Of a DNA stretch of 64,000 nt, positions 63,977 through 64,000 are shown piece after piece. The position numbers and the translations under genes are program-made. This DNA comes from Plazaster borealis (taxonomy: Eukaryota > Echinodermata > Asteroidea > Forcipulatida > Labidiasteridae): assembly GCA_021014325.1 (NCBI GenBank), contig CM037458.1, positions 23,915,063 through 23,979,062 on the forward strand. The letters run 5' to 3'. Below the pieces are notes generated by a model. It had not been told where the DNA came from. It was given only the letters and a program-made list of their open reading frames with translations, and made no database searches. Within the stretch, counting starts at the first letter, position 1. Every line of letters begins with the position of its first letter.

Positions 63977-64000
63977 ACTTCTTCAAGATTCTTCAGGATT
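63977..64000 (+). other. Start of a candidate second exon, cut by the window edge
   Basis: The sequence after the acceptor (ACTTCTTCAAGATTCTTC...) continues beyond the window. Too little is visible to read a frame or name a product. Confidence 0.3.

Overview
This is a stretch of animal nuclear DNA. It is AT-rich, has very low gene density, contains GT-AG spliced homeobox genes, and is littered with short repeat elements. I infer an echinoderm, most likely a sea star. The basis is the style of the abundant short repeats (TTAA-flanked elements beginning TTAAAGGC...GTACAC, and foldback elements with GGCC ends) and the presence of an NK1 homeobox gene in a deuterostome-like setting. The species cannot be named from the sequence alone.

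Only two genes can be supported with confidence. Both are NK-like homeobox genes on the + strand. The first (3749-7839, three coding exons, 446 aa predicted) encodes a divergent ANTP-class/NK-like homeodomain, closest by eye to the Vent/Ventx group, with an intron splitting the homeodomain between positions 44 and 45. The second (26896-31186, two coding exons, 405 aa predicted) is a clear NK1 (Nkx1/slouch) gene with an EH1-like repression motif in exon 1 and a near-canonical NK1 homeodomain in exon 2. They lie about 19 kb apart on the same strand. This may be a remnant of the ancestral NK-type homeobox linkage.

Layout. 1-3640 holds a tRNA-Leu-like SINE, inverted repeats and a roughly 75-95 bp minisatellite. 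3641-7839 holds the Vent-like gene, with a composite TTAA-type MITE in its first intron. 7840-26895 is a gene-free interval with several CpG-bearing, homeodomain-site-rich blocks that look like conserved regulatory DNA. 26896-31186 is NK1, with a candidate enhancer in its intron. 31187-52800 is a gene desert with MITEs, a non-LTR retrotransposon fragment and more candidate regulatory blocks. 52803-58350 is a 5.5-kb minisatellite of about 97 units of 57 bp, which produces long spurious reading frames on both strands. 58351-64000 holds palindromes, two foldback elements, a CCAAT/E2F-like promoter motif cluster, and splice signals (62654/63977) suggesting that another gene begins here and runs off the right edge.

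The two homeobox genes would act as DNA-binding transcription factors in embryonic patterning. The large non-coding flanks are typical of the regulatory landscape of such genes. I found no CRISPR, operon, phage or other prokaryotic system. The most unusual features are the long 57-bp array with internal higher-order duplication, the linkage of the two NK-like genes, and the internally duplicated proline-rich tail of the Vent-like protein.
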